Assembly: GCA_964549765.1 (NCBI GenBank)
Contig: CAZJWR010000012.1
Coordinates: 4,640 to 68,639 of the forward strand
Reading direction: 5' to 3'
Length of the DNA: 64,000 nucleotides
Source: CAZJWR01 sp964549765
Lineage (GTDB): Bacteria; Zixibacteria; MSB-5A5; GN15; JAAZOE01
Under the pieces are notes generated by a model. That model made no database searches and was not told where the DNA came from. It saw only the letters and a program-made list of their open reading frames with translations. This document shows positions 1 to 8,620 of this stretch, in pieces; the stretch's first letter is position 1, and each line of letters begins with the position of its first letter. Both the position numbers and the translations under genes were made by a program.

Positions 1-1
1 G

Positions 2-136
2 GAATTCATGGGGCCGATGCGGCTGTCCGATGTCGAGTCGGCGCAGCAACGGATCGTGGAATCGATCAGGCGTCTCGAAGAAGAAGGCCAGATCGTCGTC
101 GCCGGAAGGGGCGGGAAGGAAGATATCATTGTCTAA
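2..136 (+). CDS. fliG: Flagellar motor switch protein FliG, C-terminal end (cut by window edge)
   Basis: The first 135 bases read in frame to a TAA and encode about 44 residues that match the end of FliG: a MGPMRLSDVESAQQ stretch, then IRRLEEEGQIVV and the terminal GKEDIIV. In the family this is the last helix of the C-terminal domain that touches MotA and drives torque in the cytoplasmic C-ring. The rest of the gene lies left of the window. The stop overlaps the start of fliH, so the two are translationally coupled. The identification rests on a short but characteristic tail and on the fliH-fliI-fliJ genes that follow, the usual order after fliG. Confidence 0.9.
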   Translation, partial: EFMGPMRLSDVESAQQRIVESIRRLEEEGQIVVAGRGGKEDIIV

Positions 137-845
137 TATCCGTTCCATACGCTTGGCCGACCGGAGAGTATTCATTGGTGAAGAGGCCGTCGATCAACAG
201 ACGCAGCGCGAGGCCGAACACCTGCTGCAGTCTCTCCATCCCAATCTCAAAGTGACGACGACCGCCGATGGCAAACGGCAAATATCTTTACAAGATATTT
301 TGCTGCTGGAGCAGACGCATCAGCAGGAAAAAGAAATCGCCGAAAAAAAAGCCTACGAAAGCGGCCAGGAGGCCGGATACGCCGCCGGGCTGGAAAAAGG
401 CCGGGAAGAGGCCCGGAAGGTGGTGGCGTCGCTGTCGAAGGTACTATCTGATATCTCGGGGCAGCGCGAGGCGATCCTCCAGGAAGCCCGTGAGAAAATT
501 TTTGAACTGGTGCTGAAAATCTCCCGGCGACTGACCTTCACCGCCGCCGAAATCGATCCCGAAGTCACCATGGCCATCATCAACGGCGCCATCGACCAAC
601 TGCTGGACAAGAGCAGACTCAAAGTAAAGATCCATCCCAACCACCTTCCCGAAGTCGAGCAGCATATCGACCGCTTCCGCGGCGCCGACACCAAGATCAA
701 AGAATTTATTCTCGAAGCCGATCCCCGCGTCCGGGTCGGAGGATGCTTCATCGAAACCCCTGCCGGGGACATCGACGCCCGACTCGATTCCATGTACGAA
801 GTTATCAAACAGGCCATCCTCGACGATAAGGGCGCGGCGCTGTGA
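129..845 (+). CDS. fliH: Flagellar export ATPase regulator FliH
   Basis: A 238-residue protein with a charged, Glu/Lys-rich coiled-coil middle (about residues 60-110) holding an AGYAAGLEKG stretch of the GxxxG type typical of FliH, and a C-terminal part like the FliH/V-ATPase subunit E domain (LKVKIHPNHLPEVE, then DPRVRVGGCFIETPAGDID). In the family FliH dimers bind FliI and tether it to the export gate. I place the start at TTG 129, which has GGAAGGA about nine bases upstream and overlaps the fliG stop; an in-frame reading from further upstream would run deep into fliG and looks artificial. The stop overlaps the GTG of fliI by four bases. Confidence 0.9.
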   Translation: MSNIRSIRLADRRVFIGEEAVDQQTQREAEHLLQSLHPNLKVTTTADGKRQISLQDILLLEQTHQQEKEIAEKKAYESGQEAGYAAGLEKGREEARKVVASLSKVLSDISGQREAILQEAREKIFELVLKISRRLTFTAAEIDPEVTMAIINGAIDQLLDKSRLKVKIHPNHLPEVEQHIDRFRGADTKIKEFILEADPRVRVGGCFIETPAGDIDARLDSMYEVIKQAILDDKGAAL

Positions 846-2194
846 AAATTCCGTACGATTTCTACGCCGACAAAATCGACCATGTCCGGCTGGTCCAGCA
901 GTACGGAACGGTCAGCCGGGTGGCCGGACTGGTAGTGGAGTCGAAAGGGCCTGCGGTGCCGATCGGGTCGTTGTGCCGGATTGAATCACCGGAAACACGA
1001 TCGTCGATTCCCGCTGAGGTCGTCGGATTCAAAGAAAATATACTGTATCTCATGCCGCTGGGGAGCATCCAGGGGGTTAATCCGGGTTCGATCGTGACCA
1101 GCACGGGAGAGCAATTGCGCGTTTCGGTCGGCGATCATCTGATCGGCCGGGTCGTCAGTGGCCTTGGCGTGCCGATTGATGATCGGGGAGGATTGATCAG
1201 CACCGTTCGCCGCGCCCTCTATGCCGAGCCTCCGCCGAGTCTGAAACGTAAAAGAATTGTCGATCCGCTTTTTACCGGCGTCAAGGCTATCGATACCATG
1301 ATTACCTGCGGCAAAGGGCAACGGATCGGGATATTTTCCGGATCCGGCGTCGGCAAGTCGGTCCTCATGGGTATGATCGCCCGAAACACCAGCGCCGACG
1401 TGACCGTGATAGGTCTGATCGGCGAACGCAGTCGGGAAGTCAAGGAATTCGTTACCGGGGATCTCGGCGAGGACGGTTTGGCGCGATCGGTGGTCGTGGC
1501 GGTGACATCCGATGAACCGGCCCTGATTCGCCTCAAAGGCATCCTGACGGCGACGACCATCGCCGAATATTTCCGGGATCAGGGGAAAGACGTATTGCTT
1601 CTGGTCGATTCTCTCACTCGTGTCGCTATGGCTCAGCGGGAAATCGGCCTGGCGGTGGGCGAACCGCCGGCTACCAAGGGGTATCCGCCCTCAGCCTTCG
1701 CACTTCTTCCCAAAATACTCGAACGGTCGGGCCCGGGCGAAAACGGTTCCATCACCGGCCTCTACACCGTTTTGGTCGAAGGCGATGATTTCAACGAACC
1801 GATATCGGACGCGGTGCGTTCGGTGATCGACGGTCATGTCGTCCTGTCGCGTTCGCTGGCGTCGCGCAATCAATATCCGGCCATCGATGTGCTCGAATCG
1901 GTCAGCCGCCTGATGCTGGATGTCATCACGCCCGAGCATCGTGCGGTTGTCGGGAAGATCAAGGAACTCTTGTCCGTATACCGCGACGCGGAAGACTTGA
2001 TCAACATCGGCGCCTATGTCAAGGGATCATCGGACAAGATCGATGACGCCATCGCCAACATAGAGCGCATAAATCAGTTCCTGCAACAGGATATTCATGA
2101 TCGCATCGATCCCGAGGAGGCCATAGGGGAATTGTTCGGCCTGATCGATACCACTCCGCAGCCCATGCCTGAGAAGACACATGCGCAGGTTTAA
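842..2194 (+). CDS. fliI: Flagellum-specific ATPase FliI
   Basis: A 450-residue ATPase of the F1-beta-like type III export family; it energises loading of flagellar substrates at the export gate. Visible motifs are the Walker A loop GSGVGKS (about residues 166-172), the following GLIGERSREVKEF, Walker B-type DVLLLVDSLTRVAMAQREIG, and PPATKGYPPS, all diagnostic of FliI/SctN. Length is normal. The start is GTG 842, overlapping the end of fliH; the end overlaps fliJ by 14 bases, so fliG-fliH-fliI-fliJ form one tightly coupled operon. Confidence 0.97.
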   Translation: MKIPYDFYADKIDHVRLVQQYGTVSRVAGLVVESKGPAVPIGSLCRIESPETRSSIPAEVVGFKENILYLMPLGSIQGVNPGSIVTSTGEQLRVSVGDHLIGRVVSGLGVPIDDRGGLISTVRRALYAEPPPSLKRKRIVDPLFTGVKAIDTMITCGKGQRIGIFSGSGVGKSVLMGMIARNTSADVTVIGLIGERSREVKEFVTGDLGEDGLARSVVVAVTSDEPALIRLKGILTATTIAEYFRDQGKDVLLLVDSLTRVAMAQREIGLAVGEPPATKGYPPSAFALLPKILERSGPGENGSITGLYTVLVEGDDFNEPISDAVRSVIDGHVVLSRSLASRNQYPAIDVLESVSRLMLDVITPEHRAVVGKIKELLSVYRDAEDLINIGAYVKGSSDKIDDAIANIERINQFLQQDIHDRIDPEEAIGELFGLIDTTPQPMPEKTHAQV

Positions 2195-2624
2195 ATACCG
2201 GTTCGAAAAAATCCTGACGTTCCGGCAGCATCAGGAAAAACAGCGCCAACGGGAACTGGCGACGGTGCAGCAGTTGGAGCAGTCCCAGCAACAAAAGATA
2301 GGCGACATTCTGGCCAAACAGGCCGAAACCCGGCGGGAGAAAGAACGTCACCTGGTGGGGGCGATTGTCCCGTCCTGCCTGTCGGGATTCTATCGGTATC
2401 ATCTCATGCTGAAACAAAAGGAACTGACCGGACGCGAGGTGCTTCAACAGATCGGCAAAGAGATCGACAAGAGGCGGGCGGTGTTGATTGAAGCGACGCG
2501 GAAAAGGAAAATTTACGAAAAACTCAAAGAACGGCATCAGGCGCGATTCGAGCACGACATCAATCTCTGGATGCAGAAGGAAAATGACGAGAACGGCCAG
2601 AAAATTTTTATACGCAACAGTTGA
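2181..2624 (+). CDS. fliJ: Flagellar export protein FliJ
   Basis: A 147-residue, almost wholly helical and highly charged protein. It begins FKYRFEKILTFRQHQEKQ, the standard FliJ opening, and continues as an antiparallel coiled coil rich in Gln, Glu, Lys and Arg. In the family FliJ is the central stalk-like partner of the FliI hexamer and a chaperone escort. It overlaps the end of fliI by 14 bases and is the last gene of its operon, followed at once by a terminator. The usual followers (fliK, flgD, flgE) are not here, so the rest of that gene set lies elsewhere. Confidence 0.88.
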   Translation: MRRFKYRFEKILTFRQHQEKQRQRELATVQQLEQSQQQKIGDILAKQAETRREKERHLVGAIVPSCLSGFYRYHLMLKQKELTGREVLQQIGKEIDKRRAVLIEATRKRKIYEKLKERHQARFEHDINLWMQKENDENGQKIFIRNS

Positions 2625-2646
2625 TCCTTCTCACCTCCTTTCATAA

Positions 2647-2677
2647 AAAAAGCCCCGGTCGATTGCCGGGGCTTTTT
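2647..2677. terminator. Bidirectional intrinsic terminator between fliJ and the convergent surface-protein gene
   Basis: A 12-base perfect stem (AAAAAGCCCCGG with its complement) around a 7-base loop, with A and T runs on either side so that it can end transcripts from both strands. It closes the fliG-fliJ operon on the plus strand and the minus-strand gene that ends at 2696. Confidence 0.93.
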
Positions 2678-2695
2678 ATATCCGTCGGTCATGCA

Positions 2696-3967
2696 TTATT
2701 TCATCAGGAGCATTTTCTTCGATTGCGTCATGCGGTCGGTTTTGATGACATATAGATATACGCCGGTGGCAAGCGGCCGCCCGTTGCCGTCGGAACCATC
2801 GAAAACAACACTGTGATTGCCGGGGGGCAGAACGTCATCGACGAGAGTACGCACTCGCTGGCCGAGAATATCATAGACTTCGAGGCGAACATGCGACCGT
2901 TCCGGCAGCGTGTAGGCAATCGCTGTCGTGGGATTGAACGGGTTGGGAACATTCTGCTCCAACCGGAATTCCATCGGCATTTGGGATGCGGTTTCCTCAT
3001 CGACCGCAGTCCCGAGGTCGATTGAAACGGTTCCGGGCGCGAAGGCCGGGTAAATTTTCAAATAATTAAAGAACTCCCCGAACTGAAAATAGAAGTCGGA
3101 TATATAGGCGTCGGTGGTGTCGATGCTCACCGTCGCGGTCGTTCCGGATGAGAGGGTCGTGAAATGCAGCACCGCGATCGGTCCGGAGCCGACCGGCATA
3201 AGCGCGCCGTCGGCAAACCCGAAAGTGATGAGCAGCTTCTTGTCCGTATTATCGTACATGGCGTTGGCCAATAGGGCGTTTTCCGTCCGGGTGCCGGTCA
3301 GCGTCATGGAATCGAAATTGACGTTGTCCGAAAGGTATTCGAGCGGTAGGCTGATATGATACAACGGCTCGGAATTGTAGGCGTTGATGGCGACGCTGAA
3401 TTGGTCGCCGGCGCCGATCGAGGCGTCACTGACCCAGACCGAATCCGGGAAGGCAGGGATGTAGCTATTGTCGATATACCCCCTGCGAAATTCAGGAGTA
3501 TGCGACGTACTCGAAACCGAGGAGAACGTCAGATGCGTAACGATAAGCGTGGTATCGATGACGACGAGGTTGTCGGGGTATTCATCGGGAATGCCCATAA
3601 ACATTGTCGCAAAAAGCCCTTTGCCCGGCCCAATCGGCGTATTATCCTGACCGAAATACAGGGCGCCTATTTTACAGGTACCCAGTGTCGAATCAATAGT
3701 TACGATTGTGAACAGGTTGTTTTCGATGCGGCTGCCGACGAAGGAGACCGAATCGATAATAATCGCCGGATCGCTGAGTTTCAGAGGCACATCCATGGCG
3801 ATGACGGAGTCGGCGTTGGAGAACGTGATATCCAGGACAGCCTTTTGGCCGGAGTGGGTGGCGATCGAGTCGATCCACAGGGTATCAGTCGAGGCGGACG
3901 GCAGTTGCTGGGCGCCTGCCAAAGAACTCAATGCCAAAAGGGCTGCTAAAATTAATCGTGCTCTCAT
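2696..3967 (-). CDS. Secreted cohesin-like protein with type IX secretion (FlgD-like) sorting domain
   Basis: A 423-residue protein with a clear signal peptide (MRARLILAALLALSSLAGAQ). Two similar beta-rich units follow (about residues 28-165 and 175-315); each opens with a GQ/GD..V.I.....D or S pattern and ends in a segment like GSGPIAVLHFTTLSSG, which resembles cohesin-type carbohydrate-module domains. The last 90 residues carry RLEQNVPNPFNPTTAIAYTL, ERSHVRLEVYDILGQRVRTL, then LATGVYLYVIK, the FlgD-Ig-like C-terminal sorting signal of type IX secretion. It is probably exported, crosses the outer membrane by type IX secretion and stays on the surface. The cohesin assignment is by pattern only. 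Gene stands alone, convergent with fliJ. Confidence 0.75.
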   Translation of the reverse strand: MRARLILAALLALSSLAGAQQLPSASTDTLWIDSIATHSGQKAVLDITFSNADSVIAMDVPLKLSDPAIIIDSVSFVGSRIENNLFTIVTIDSTLGTCKIGALYFGQDNTPIGPGKGLFATMFMGIPDEYPDNLVVIDTTLIVTHLTFSSVSSTSHTPEFRRGYIDNSYIPAFPDSVWVSDASIGAGDQFSVAINAYNSEPLYHISLPLEYLSDNVNFDSMTLTGTRTENALLANAMYDNTDKKLLITFGFADGALMPVGSGPIAVLHFTTLSSGTTATVSIDTTDAYISDFYFQFGEFFNYLKIYPAFAPGTVSIDLGTAVDEETASQMPMEFRLEQNVPNPFNPTTAIAYTLPERSHVRLEVYDILGQRVRTLVDDVLPPGNHSVVFDGSDGNGRPLATGVYLYVIKTDRMTQSKKMLLMK

Positions 3968-4341
3968 ACTGACAACTTCATAGGGTTTTTCTTCCAGGGG
4001 TCAAAGCAAAAATGGTGCGTAACGATCGGGCATATTGCAGTCGACGACACAGGACCCCCCGGGAAAATATTAAGTCGCGGTTTAATAATAGGATACCGCT
4101 GTATTGGTAAAAGATAATACAGCCCCGAGCCGGATACAAACATTTTTTCGCTCGTTATACCCGTTGCATGGTTGCAGATAATTGCTCATGATCCGGCGGC
4201 ACCATATGGCCTGTCCGCCCGCGAATTCAGGCCATGAATCAGAATCCCCGATCAAGGTTGAATTTCCGCCGGATTTGTGTTAGAATACCCGGTGGAAAAA
4301 GGCGTGCAGGAATGATATTACCGGATAACAAATTCATCCGG
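3968..4341. other. Gene-free stretch upstream of the divergent 2696-3967 and 4342-4863 genes
   Basis: About 370 bases between two divergent genes. It is AT-richer than the surrounding genes and must hold both promoters, but I see no box pair strong enough to name. An in-frame extension of the kinase gene back to an ATG at 4234 or 4312 is possible; the conserved part starts at 4342. Confidence 0.5.
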
Positions 4342-4863
4342 ATGCGGAAAATCCTGGTAATCGGGCATCCCGGAGCCGGGAAAACGACCCTGGCGGTCAG
4401 AATGGGCAGGAGGCTGCACCTGCCGGTGATACACCTTGATAGGGAATTCTGGATGCCCGGCTGGCAGCAGCCTCCGCGAGAAGAATGGCGGGAACGGGTC
4501 CGGAAGATGGTCGCGGGGGAGAGGTGGATTATCGACGGTACCTATGACAATTCTCTGGACGTTCGACTGCCGCAAGCCGATATAATCGTCTTTCTTGATT
4601 TTCCCACCGGTCTGTGTCTGTGGCGGATTGTCAAAAGGTTACTGCGCGGATACGGGCGGGTGCGGCTTGATATGGGCGATGGATGCCGCGAAAGAGTCGA
4701 TTGGGCATTCATCAAATTCGTTTGGCAATATCGGAAAATCCGCCGCCCGCGTATCCTGACCGCTCTGGAGAAATACACGCCCGATGAGAATATCATCCGG
4801 CTGATCTCTCCGGGTGAAGTGGATTCGTTTGCCCGGGAATTAGAATGCAGAACGGCGCCATGA
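4342..4863 (+). CDS. P-loop kinase of the adenylate-kinase-like / topology-modulation (FlaR-like) family
   Basis: A 173-residue protein. It opens MRKILVIGHPGAGKTTLA, a Walker A loop (GHPGAGKT) at residues 8-15, then RRLHLPVIHLDREFWMPGW, the family's substrate-side motif, and WIIDGTYDNSLDVRLPQAD with a Walker B-like IIVFLDFP. Members are small nucleotide or sugar kinase relatives, often annotated as DNA topology modulation proteins; the true substrate is unknown. Start chosen at ATG 4342 because it fits the family N-terminus; ATG 4312 has a somewhat better upstream purine stretch and would add ten residues. Not obviously linked in function to its neighbours. Confidence 0.7.
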   Translation: MRKILVIGHPGAGKTTLAVRMGRRLHLPVIHLDREFWMPGWQQPPREEWRERVRKMVAGERWIIDGTYDNSLDVRLPQADIIVFLDFPTGLCLWRIVKRLLRGYGRVRLDMGDGCRERVDWAFIKFVWQYRKIRRPRILTALEKYTPDENIIRLISPGEVDSFARELECRTAP

Positions 4864-4897
4864 ATTTTCGAATGCCCGTATCGGTAAGGACGGACAA

Positions 4898-5653
4898 GTG
4901 ATTTCCGATTTTCAGTATCGCGTCGTCACCGGCCGTGACGCCCCGGATACAATCGCCGCGGCAGCCCGGCGGATCGGCGGCGAATGGCCGGAATTTATGC
5001 TGCATGACCCGGTCGCCGACAACTTCCCGTATTGCTACGACAATCTTCCCGATTATCAATTCGTGCTGTTGGATACGCAAAGTCAGGAACCGGTCACAAT
5101 CGGCAATTCGATTCCGCTGGCCTAGAATGATGCCCTGGATAATCTGCCCGACGACGGCTGGGATTGGGCCATGATCAATGGAGTTGATAGCCATCGGAGG
5201 GGCTGCCGTCCCAATCTCCTTTGCGCTCTGCAGGTTGTCGTCTTCAGCGAATACCGTGGACGGGGCATCAGCAAAGTTGCAGTCGAGGCGATGCGCGCCA
5301 TCGGCCGGTCAAGGGGGCTTGCCGATATGATCGCACCGGTACGCCCCAGCCGCAAACACGAATTTCCCCGAGTGCCCATTTCCGAATATATAAAGCGGAC
5401 CGATAGCGCCGGCAGACCATTCGATCCGTGGCTCCGCGTGCATTCTGACCTTGGGGCCAAAATCGTCAAACCTTGCCCGACGGCGATGAGGATCACCGGT
5501 ACGGTGGCGCAATGGGAGGAATGGACCGGAATACAATTCCCCGGAAGCGGCGACTATATAATTCCCGGGGCGCTGGTTCCGGTTATTATCGATTGCGAGT
5601 CCGACCGGGGCGACTATATCGAACCCAATGTCTGGATGCACCATCCCGGCTGA
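4898..5653 (+). pseudogene. GNAT-family acetyltransferase interrupted by one in-frame TAG
   Basis: Two open segments, 4898-5122 and 5126-5653, lie in the same frame and are separated only by TAG at 5123-5125. Read through, they give a continuous 251-residue protein: GTG start at 4898 behind AAGGACGGA, a GNSIPLA segment directly before the stop and NDALDNLPDDGWDWA directly after it, then VVFSEYRGRGISKVAVEAMR, the acetyl-CoA binding A motif (R/Q-x-x-G-x-G/A) of GNAT enzymes. The most economical explanation is a single TGG-to-TAG change at codon 76. TAG is used as a normal stop by other genes here (for instance fliS and csrA-region neighbours), so recoding is unlikely. Could also be an assembly or read error. 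Confidence 0.8.
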
Positions 5654-5710
5654 GGCACCCTCCGGCCCTTTCGGCCGCCGCCCTATCGGCTTCTAAATTC
5701 ATTGTCCTGT

Positions 5711-5737
5711 TAAGCTTTCAGGGAAATTCTCCGATCA
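5711..5737 (+). promoter_or_regulatory. Candidate sigma-28 (FliA) promoter upstream of the HD-GYP gene
   Basis: TAAGCTTT, 11 bases, then TCCGATCA. This has the spacing of the sigma-28 consensus (TAAAGTTT-N11-GCCGATAA) with six of eight matches in each box, and shares CCGATC with the flagellin promoter in this window. Expected start of transcription is near 5745, about 115 bases before the HD-GYP ATG. Confidence 0.5.
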
Positions 5738-5861
5738 TAGGTGTAGAAGTAATAGTCCGTGCAGTTCGATTGGTACGGAATTCATGAAAGGTTCACGTCA
5801 TCTTCCGGGCCGGCGATTCGAACCAGACGGGCAAAGACTGACAAAAAAGGTATCACACTGA

Positions 5862-6872
5862 ATGAACCGGCAGGTCCAGGTTGCCTCGCAGGGTTACATA
5901 CCCGTTGATTTGAATTCGTTGAGAGTCGATAGCGTCCTCGATTTCCACCTTTATATCGCTGTCGATGGCGACTATGTCCTCTATCGCGCTCCCAGCATGA
6001 CCTTCACCGAAAAGGCGCGCCAGGCGCTGATCGAACACGGGCAGAAGTTCATCTATATCGCCCAGCGAGACCGGAAGGCCTATCAGCAGTATATCGAATC
6101 TCATCTGCCCGATATAATCAATGACAAAACCCTCGGGGAAGAAGCCCGGTCGACGATCGTCTATAACAGCGCCCGGATGCTGGTGAAAGACCTCATGGAA
6201 AAGCCGTCCCTTCCGGAGAACCTCAAACGCAGCCTGGGGATGGTGGAGATTACGGCCCTGCACCTCCTGAAGTCGCAGGATGCCTTCTATCATACCGTCA
6301 TGGCCATGCCATTCAATTACAGCACCTATACGCATAGCGTCAACGTGTGCATTTTTTCGCTGGCGCTGGCGGACAGGATCGGCGTCACCGGCAAGAGCGA
6401 AATTCATACGCTGGGCACCGGCGCCCTTCTTCACGATATCGGCAAAGCCCGCATCCCCATTGAAATCATCGAGAAACCTGGCATTTTGACCGAAGCCGAA
6501 ATGATGATTGTTCGCCGTCATCCGCAGTATGGTTTCGAAATTATCATAAATTCCAATATCATCCCTCACGATGCCCATTTCCCGATACTCCAGCATCACG
6601 AACGGGAGAACGGAACAGGATACCCCCACAGCTTGCAGTCGAAGGACATTCACAAATACAGCAAGATCGTGGCTATCGCCGACGTCTTTGACGCTATGAC
6701 TAGCAAGCGATCCTATCGCGAAGCCAAAGGAGCTTTTCCGGCCCTGAAGGAAATGTACGACGATGCGTACGCTTTCGACCGCGACCTGCTCGAGGAGTTC
6801 ACCCGCCTGCTCGGCGCATCCAATATCGCGGCGAAAAAGCAACAACCCGGTTCCGATAATCCCCAACATTAA
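5862..6872 (+). CDS. HD-GYP domain protein, probable cyclic-di-GMP phosphodiesterase
   Basis: A 336-residue cytoplasmic protein. The first ~130 residues resemble the N-terminal domain seen in DUF3391-type HD-GYP proteins (PVDLNSLRVDSVLDFHLYI). The catalytic domain follows: YTHSVNVCIFSLALADRIG with the first metal His, LLHDIGKARIP (HD signature), RRHPQYG, then LQHHERENGTGYP, an intact HH..GYP motif, and IVAIADVFDAMTSKRSYR. All of the expected metal ligands are visible. Family members hydrolyse cyclic di-GMP and so favour motility. It precedes the flagellar rod operon and has a sigma-28-like box upstream, so it is probably made with the flagellum. Confidence 0.92.
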   Translation: MNRQVQVASQGYIPVDLNSLRVDSVLDFHLYIAVDGDYVLYRAPSMTFTEKARQALIEHGQKFIYIAQRDRKAYQQYIESHLPDIINDKTLGEEARSTIVYNSARMLVKDLMEKPSLPENLKRSLGMVEITALHLLKSQDAFYHTVMAMPFNYSTYTHSVNVCIFSLALADRIGVTGKSEIHTLGTGALLHDIGKARIPIEIIEKPGILTEAEMMIVRRHPQYGFEIIINSNIIPHDAHFPILQHHERENGTGYPHSLQSKDIHKYSKIVAIADVFDAMTSKRSYREAKGAFPALKEMYDDAYAFDRDLLEEFTRLLGASNIAAKKQQPGSDNPQH

Positions 6873-7028
6873 TGAAGACAACGTCATCACACCGGAAAAA
6901 TATTCTGAGCGTGTCCTGAGAATTATTCCTTTTTAAGACGCAATATTGATATGCGACGGATGCGGAGCTTTCCGCTAATATCATCACAATCAATCGCTTA
7001 TGATAATACCGGCGGCGTGCGATACATA

Positions 7029-7043
7029 TGGCACGGGGCTTGC
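7029..7043 (+). promoter_or_regulatory. Sigma-54 (RpoN) promoter for the flgF-flgG-flgA-flgH-flgI-flgJ operon
   Basis: TGGCACGGGGCTTGC matches the -24/-12 consensus (TGGCAC-N5-TTGC) at all conserved positions, with exactly ten bases between the GG and GC pairs. The predicted start is near 7055, only about 14 bases before the flgF ATG at 7069, with the GGAGGA ribosome site lying between them. Sigma-54 control of rod and ring genes is known in several flagellated lineages. Confidence 0.8.
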
Positions 7044-7068
7044 CTATTCCGGGGGTGGAGGAATAGGT

Positions 7069-7812
7069 ATGCTCAAGGGTATATACAAAGCGGCCTCAGG
7101 CATGATCCCCAGACTCAAGCAGCAGGAGATCACGGCCAATAATATCGCCAACGCCTCGACCCCCGGTTTCAAACGCGATGCGGTGTTTCTGCATGAGCTC
7201 GACGCGGCCACCAAAGCGATGGTACCGCGCCAGTCCGATTGGCAGACGCCGATGATTGACCAAGTCTACACCGATTACGGACAGGGATCATTTGAACGCA
7301 CCGATGATATGCTGAACCTTGCCATCGAGGGGCCCGGCTTTTTCGTACTGGAACCTCCCGAAGGCGGACAGCAGGGGATGATCTACACCCGCAACGGCGC
7401 CTTCTCGGTCAATGAGGAGGGATATCTGGTCAACAGCGACGGCCTGCGGGTAATGGGCGACGGCGGACCGATCGAGGTCGGATCGGGGGCGGTGAATATT
7501 GGCGAACAAGGCGAAGTATCGGTTGACGCCGGTGTCGTGGGGCAGTTGCAGGTAGTCGATTTCCCCGACAAATCGGCGCTGGCGAAAGTCGGCAATTCCG
7601 GTTTCACGGCGGATGACGGCGTCGAAACCGTTCCGGCGACCGGGGCCTCGATTAAGCAGGGGTTTTTGGAGCAGTCCAATATCAATGTCATCAAGGAAAT
7701 GGTCGGGATGATCGTCGCCCTGCGGCAGTTCGAAACGGGATCCCGGATGATCCAGTCGCAGGATGAATCCTTGAGCGTGCTCCTCAACGAAGTGGCAAAA
7801 ACGCGAATGTAG
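7069..7812 (+). CDS. flgF: Flagellar basal-body rod protein FlgF
   Basis: A 247-residue rod protein. It has the N-terminal rod motif (MLKGIYKAASGMIPRLKQQE then NNIANASTPGFKRD), a middle beta domain with LAIEGPGFFVLE and YTRNGAFSVNEEGYLVNSDG, and the C-terminal rod helix (LEQSNINVIKEMVGMIVALRQFE). It is exported by the flagellar type III system and forms the proximal/distal rod junction. Start is ATG 7069, with GGAGGA seven bases ahead; reading further upstream would run through the sigma-54 box. FlgF rather than FlgG by position, just before a second, more canonical FlgG. Confidence 0.88.
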   Translation: MLKGIYKAASGMIPRLKQQEITANNIANASTPGFKRDAVFLHELDAATKAMVPRQSDWQTPMIDQVYTDYGQGSFERTDDMLNLAIEGPGFFVLEPPEGGQQGMIYTRNGAFSVNEEGYLVNSDGLRVMGDGGPIEVGSGAVNIGEQGEVSVDAGVVGQLQVVDFPDKSALAKVGNSGFTADDGVETVPATGASIKQGFLEQSNINVIKEMVGMIVALRQFETGSRMIQSQDESLSVLLNEVAKTRM

Positions 7813-7831
7813 ATAAACGAGGGATGACGGC

Positions 7832-8620
7832 ATGATCAAAGCGATGAATACCGCCGCCACCGGCATGGTGGCGCAACAGACCAGCATCGACAATATCGCC
7901 AACAACCTGGCCAACGTCAATACGACCGGGTTCAAGAAGGCTCGCATTGAGTTTCAGGATATCCTGTATCAAAACTACCGTCGGGCCGGAACGGCGACGG
8001 CTCTCGGGTCGATCACGCCGGTGAACCTGGACGTCGGCTACGGCACGCGGGCGGTGGCAACCAGCCGCGAATTTTCGCCCGGCTCGGTGCAGGTGACCCA
8101 AAATCCGACCGACCTGGCCGTTGCCGGCAACGGCTTCTTTCAGATTCGTATGCCGGACGGCACGACCGGGTACACCCGCGACGGATCATTCAAAATTTCG
8201 CCGGACGGGCAGCTGGTTACCTCCGACGGTTTCATCATGACCCCGGAAATCACCATCCCCGAGGATGCCACCGATCTATCGGTTGGCATCGACGGGCAGG
8301 TATTCGTCCTGGTGGTCGGCAATAACGAGCCGCAGCAGATCGGCCAGTTGGAACTGGCGCGGTTTATCAATCCGGCCGGATTGTCGGCGGTGGGGCACAA
8401 TCTGTACCTGCAGACGGTTGCTTCCGGCGCGCCGATCACCGGAACGCCGGGGACCGAAGGCCTGGGAACTATCGACCAGGGAAATCTGGAAAGCTCCAAC
8501 GTGTCAGTCGTCGACGAGATGGTGAATATGATCATGGCGCAGCGCGCCTATGAGATCAATTCAAAAGTGATCCAATCGTCGGATGAGATGTCGCAGATGA
8601 TCAATAACCTGAAGAGGTAA
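7832..8620 (+). CDS. flgG: Flagellar distal rod protein FlgG
   Basis: A 262-residue protein of exactly the usual FlgG length. It starts MIKAMNTAATGMVAQQTSID with NNLANVNTTGFKKARIEFQD, has DLAVAGNGFFQIRMPDGTTG and YTRDGSFKISPDGQLVTSDG, and ends with LESSNVSVVDEMVNMIMAQR and AYEINSKVIQSSDEM, all textbook FlgG. It builds the drive shaft that runs through the P and L rings. The last base of its TAA is the first base of the flgA ATG. Confidence 0.97.
   Translation: MIKAMNTAATGMVAQQTSIDNIANNLANVNTTGFKKARIEFQDILYQNYRRAGTATALGSITPVNLDVGYGTRAVATSREFSPGSVQVTQNPTDLAVAGNGFFQIRMPDGTTGYTRDGSFKISPDGQLVTSDGFIMTPEITIPEDATDLSVGIDGQVFVLVVGNNEPQQIGQLELARFINPAGLSAVGHNLYLQTVASGAPITGTPGTEGLGTIDQGNLESSNVSVVDEMVNMIMAQRAYEINSKVIQSSDEMSQMINNLKR

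Noticed and set aside
5853..6890. 345-codon minus-strand frame opposite the HD-GYP gene
   Set aside because: Exact shadow of a gene with intact catalytic motifs; no family features of its own.
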